Origin: Prosthecobacter algae
GTDB taxonomy: Bacteria; Verrucomicrobiota; Verrucomicrobiia; Verrucomicrobiales; Verrucomicrobiaceae
Direction: 5' to 3'
NCBI RefSeq assembly: GCF_039542385.1
Contig: NZ_BAABIA010000005.1
Span: forward strand, 186,001 to 250,000
DNA: 64,000 nt
This document shows, piece by piece, positions 61,713 through 64,000 of the stretch. The translations under genes were made by a program, and so were the position numbers. The first letter of the stretch is position 1. Every line of letters starts with the position of its first letter. The notes beneath the pieces were generated by a model, which saw only the letters and a list, made by a program, of their open reading frames with translations, was not told the origin of the DNA and did no database searches.

Positions 61713-62483
61713 GCCATTCGCACACGGATGAGCAGGTCGTTGATGCCAGCGCGGGCCACATCCTCCGGCAGTTCCCGCAGCGTGCTCGCCTCATGCGCGG
61801 CCTGTAGCATGGCCCGCAGACGCTCAAACTCGCTTTGGTGAAACGCCAGGTCCGCATCATCTAGCGTGCCCTGTTCAGGCCCGGCCAGCTTGCGAGCGAT
61901 GAGGTCATCGACATACGGCAGACGAAACGTCTCGTTCAGCGTCACCAGATTCGCCTCCACCTCACCCGTGCGCATCATCCAGATGCCCGTCAGCAGCACA
62001 CGATAGACATACAGCAGCGGCTTCACCCGATGCGGAGATTCTTTCAAAAACAGCTCCCACTGCGTGTACAAAACCCAGGTAGTGATGCGAATGATGACGA
62101 GTGATGCAGCCCTTGGCGATCTCCTTTAACTCCGCATGCTCCGGCGTTGTCTGCACGATCAGCGGTGAATAAAGCTGCTCCAGAACATAGCCATTTTTCT
62201 TCAGCAGCAGGTTGAAGAACTTCTTCACATCATGGCTGACGATGTCCATCTCCAGCCCCTCGATGATGCGGGAATCCTCCACGGTTTCATGCCGGGCATC
62301 CAATCCCAACACTTCCTTGAGCGGCAGCACATGCGCACCCCGCAGATCCACATCGGAATCCGGAGACGGAAAGCCATACAAATGCGCCCCGCTGATGGTC
62401 GCAAACAGCAAGGGATAAGGCTGCGCCGTGGTGATGCGCTGAAGCCGGGGATCTTGGACTGTGGCGGCAATGGAAGGTGTCAT
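61700..62483 (-). pseudogene. RlaP-type nucleotidyltransferase, frameshifted
   Basis: RlaP is a family of DNA-polymerase-beta-fold nucleotidyltransferases linked to RNA repair. The 5' part (62483-61962 frame) has the catalytic GAHLYGFPSPDSDVDLRG with its two Asp, then LEMDIVSHDVKKFFNLLL and HHSHHYLGF. The rest (YTQWELFLKESPHRVKPLLY, YRVLLTGIWMMRTGEVEANL) continues in the next frame from 62071. The break is at about 62066-62074, and one deleted base would give a continuous protein of about 261 residues. Decay or a sequencing error are both possible. It follows the second RlaP copy by 13 bp. Confidence 0.75.
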
Positions 62484-62496
62484 AAAGAAGGGATGG

Positions 62497-63417
62497 TTAG
62501 GCCGCTTTGGAGCGCCTCGCCGAAATCAACAGTTGGTTAGCCGCTTCATAGTCCGGCCTTTCGGGCAGCTTGGTTTCGGCCAGGGCTTGTTCGAATTCGC
62601 GGTGTAGGCGCTGTCGCCACGCATCCACCTGTTCCCAGGTGAGTTCACCGCGCTTCACGGCCAGCAGTTCCTCGCGGCGCTCGCCCACATGCACGGGCAC
62701 GCGTCCTTCACGCAGGGCTCCCGCTCCGCTCATGAGGAGGCGGAGGAGGTGCATGGCGTGTTTCCAGCGCACCTTTCCTTGGTTGCGCAGGTCCTGCTCG
62801 ATCTTTTTGAACTGGCTGAGGGCATAGCCGTTGAAGGTCTGGAAGATCATCTGGGAGAGGAACTTGTCCCGGATCGCCAGTAACTCCTGGGCGATGGGCG
62901 TGGCCTTTTCTACCAGGGGGGAATAGAGACACTCGAGGATGTTGGGATTGGCCTTCAGGGCCATGGTGAGAAACTTTTGCAGCTCCCAGTAACAGGCCTG
63001 CTGCTCATTGTCCTCGAACTGCTCGGGTGCGCCATAAAGCGACCAGTGCAGATCTGCCGGGGCAAGGTAGATGCCACGCAGATCCGTGTCTGAGGTTTCA
63101 GTCTCTAGGCCATAGGCCCGCGAGCCGACGATGCAGCGGTAGATGACATGATCCTCCAGCGCAAAGTCCTGCAGGCTGTTGGAGGCGCCCTCCAGGCGAT
63201 CTTTGAAAAGCTTCAGCACCTCCATCTCGGTCGGTTGCAAAGCGGCCTCAAAACCATCGGGAAAACGCACGAGGTAACGCTGCTCCTCACCGCAGGGAGT
63301 CCGCGTGACAATGCCCACAGCCCCGCGCGGATGCACCAGGGCATGATTGCTGCCATGCACGCTGATGAGCGTGACCACCTGCGTGCCGGCGTGGATGTTT
63401 TGGGGCTGGTGAGACAT
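62497..63417 (-). CDS. RlaP-type nucleotidyltransferase with N-terminal KOW/SH3-like domain
   Basis: The protein has 306 residues. Residues 1-75 (GAVGIVTRTPCGEEQRYLVR within HPRGAVGIV...) look like a small KOW/SH3-like barrel. The nucleotidyltransferase part has the Pol-beta G-S motif and catalytic Asp pair in IVGSRAYGLETETSDTDLRG (about 94-113), followed by YWELQKFLTMALKANPNILE and RWKHAMHLLRLLMSGAGALR. This is the PF10127/RlaP family (RNA-repair-associated). It begins 8 bp after the PIN-toxin stop and is followed by a second, broken RlaP gene. Confidence 0.82.
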   Translation of the reverse strand: MSHQPQNIHAGTQVVTLISVHGSNHALVHPRGAVGIVTRTPCGEEQRYLVRFPDGFEAALQPTEMEVLKLFKDRLEGASNSLQDFALEDHVIYRCIVGSRAYGLETETSDTDLRGIYLAPADLHWSLYGAPEQFEDNEQQACYWELQKFLTMALKANPNILECLYSPLVEKATPIAQELLAIRDKFLSQMIFQTFNGYALSQFKKIEQDLRNQGKVRWKHAMHLLRLLMSGAGALREGRVPVHVGERREELLAVKRGELTWEQVDAWRQRLHREFEQALAETKLPERPDYEAANQLLISARRSKAA

Positions 63418-63425
63418 GAATGAAC

Positions 63426-63893
63426 TTAGGCGGAAGAGACCGTCCAGTTCTCCACCTTCAGTCCAGGAATGCGAGTGAATTCACCGGTGTTGTTCGTCAC
63501 CAGCACCGCTTTCAAGGCCATGGCATGGGCGGCAATGAGCTGATCATTTTCACCAATGCTTTTTCCTTTGGATTCCAAGTGATGGCGGATGAAGCCATAA
63601 GCCTCCACACAACCCTCCACCGTCCAGTCAAACGCCTGAAAGGCAGACATCGCCACCCGGGTGGCGGCGGCTTCCTGCTCATAGTCTAGGCTATTGCGAG
63701 CACCAAACTCCAGCTCGGCCAGAGTGATGGCAGAACAAGCTACCGTATGCCCGGCCTTGGACTGCGTACGGCAAGCCGAAAGGATGTTCCGGGCCTGCTG
63801 CACACGCAGCTTCTGGGCCTCAGTCCTGGCGACCCTGATCTTCAGTCCTCTCATCATGTGAATGAGGATGTCTGTATCAAGCAGGTAGATCAT
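63426..63893 (-). CDS. PIN-domain ribonuclease toxin (VapC-type)
   Basis: VapC toxins are PIN-domain endoribonucleases that cleave tRNA, rRNA or mRNA. The protein has 155 residues with the PIN acidic residues: YLLDTDILIHMMRG (Asp6/Asp8) and ITLAELEFGARNSLDYEQ, then GENDQLIAAHAMALKAVLVT. The antitoxin gene ends 2 bp before its start. The next gene, an RlaP-type nucleotidyltransferase, starts 8 bp after its stop, so the three appear to form one operon. Confidence 0.85.
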   Translation of the reverse strand: MIYLLDTDILIHMMRGLKIRVARTEAQKLRVQQARNILSACRTQSKAGHTVACSAITLAELEFGARNSLDYEQEAAATRVAMSAFQAFDWTVEGCVEAYGFIRHHLESKGKSIGENDQLIAAHAMALKAVLVTNNTGEFTRIPGLKVENWTVSSA

Positions 63894-63895
63894 CT

Positions 63896-64000
63896 TCAGT
63901 CAGACCATTTGCGTTTCTGAGGCGGCTTTTTCTCACGCTTTTCCACGGCTTTCAGAAACTCATCCGAAAGCTGCTGGCAGCCTTCTTCCACACGATCCCA
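63896..64000 (-). CDS. Antitoxin partner of VapC (C-terminal part, runs off the window)
   Basis: Only the last 34 codons are in the window: WDRVEEGCQQLSDEFLKAVE followed by a basic tail (KREKKPPQKRKWSD). The stop lies 2 bp before the VapC start, which fits a co-transcribed antitoxin. The DNA-binding N-terminus is outside the window, so its family cannot be judged. Confidence 0.55.
   Translation of the reverse strand, partial: WDRVEEGCQQLSDEFLKAVEKREKKPPQKRKWSD

Noticed and set aside
16456..62502. GTTAGGC copies considered as KOPS-type polar segregation signals
   Set aside because: Copies occur on both strands (about 15 against 8) with no clear polarity across the window. A genome-wide strand test would be needed.

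Overview
This is GC-rich bacterial DNA, densely packed with genes and with no rRNA, tRNA, insertion sequence, prophage or CRISPR array that I can see. The gene content points to Verrucomicrobiota, probably the Prosthecobacter/Verrucomicrobium branch (an inference; no rRNA is present to confirm it). The pointers are a slightly divergent FtsZ in a ddl-ftsQ-ftsA-ftsZ block, twin-arginine-exported hydrolases, a TIGR03790-type protein, a ThuA protein, a sialidase and a kelch protein.

Layout. 1-3.8 kb: the end of a cell-division/cell-wall cluster on the minus strand. 3.9-11.4 kb: housekeeping and catabolic genes (M20 amidohydrolase, FAD protein, MOSC, PPK2, RNase PH, amidohydrolase). 11.4-15 kb: a membrane protein with two degenerate kinase lobes, opposite a sensor-less histidine kinase. 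15-25 kb: DUF2851, HAD, DUF1990 and a broken YndJ-like gene, ThuA, GNAT, NlpC/P60, an orphan OppBC permease pair, 5-formyl-THF cyclo-ligase and trpB. 25-31 kb: a repeat-bearing secreted protein, a methyltransferase, a two-domain thioredoxin protein, and xylose isomerase with a PAS-AraC regulator. Upstream of that regulator is a structured, terminator-ending RNA. 31.5-38 kb: CoA-binding protein, esterase, sialidase, and an MFS/HAD operon divergent from a GntR-LacI regulator. 38-40 kb: a less GC-rich TPR-metallo-beta-lactamase gene, possibly acquired. 40-49 kb: lysA, an acyltransferase beside a halogenase-like flavoprotein, hibernation factor, an inactive-looking rhomboid and KatE catalase. 49-57 kb: an ECF sigma-factor operon, a kelch protein, YhaM, an orphan antitoxin, an M19 peptidase and a ceramidase-like enzyme. 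57-64 kb: lipoprotein, TcdA, PhnP-like MBL, TIGR03790, and an apparent antitoxin/VapC/RlaP/RlaP operon at the right edge.

The strongest leads are three. (1) A predicted operon joins a PIN-domain RNase toxin to two tandem RlaP-type (RNA-repair-associated) nucleotidyltransferases, one of them frameshifted. (2) A three-way-junction RNA with an intrinsic terminator and a possible competing stem lies just upstream of the araC-xylA pair and looks like a riboswitch or attenuator. (3) The 7-mer GTTAGGC/GCCTAAC occurs at least 23 times in 64 kb, about three times the composition-based expectation. It often forces the unusual leucine codon TTA and also sits between genes.

All names come from reading motifs in the translated sequence. 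No database search was possible.
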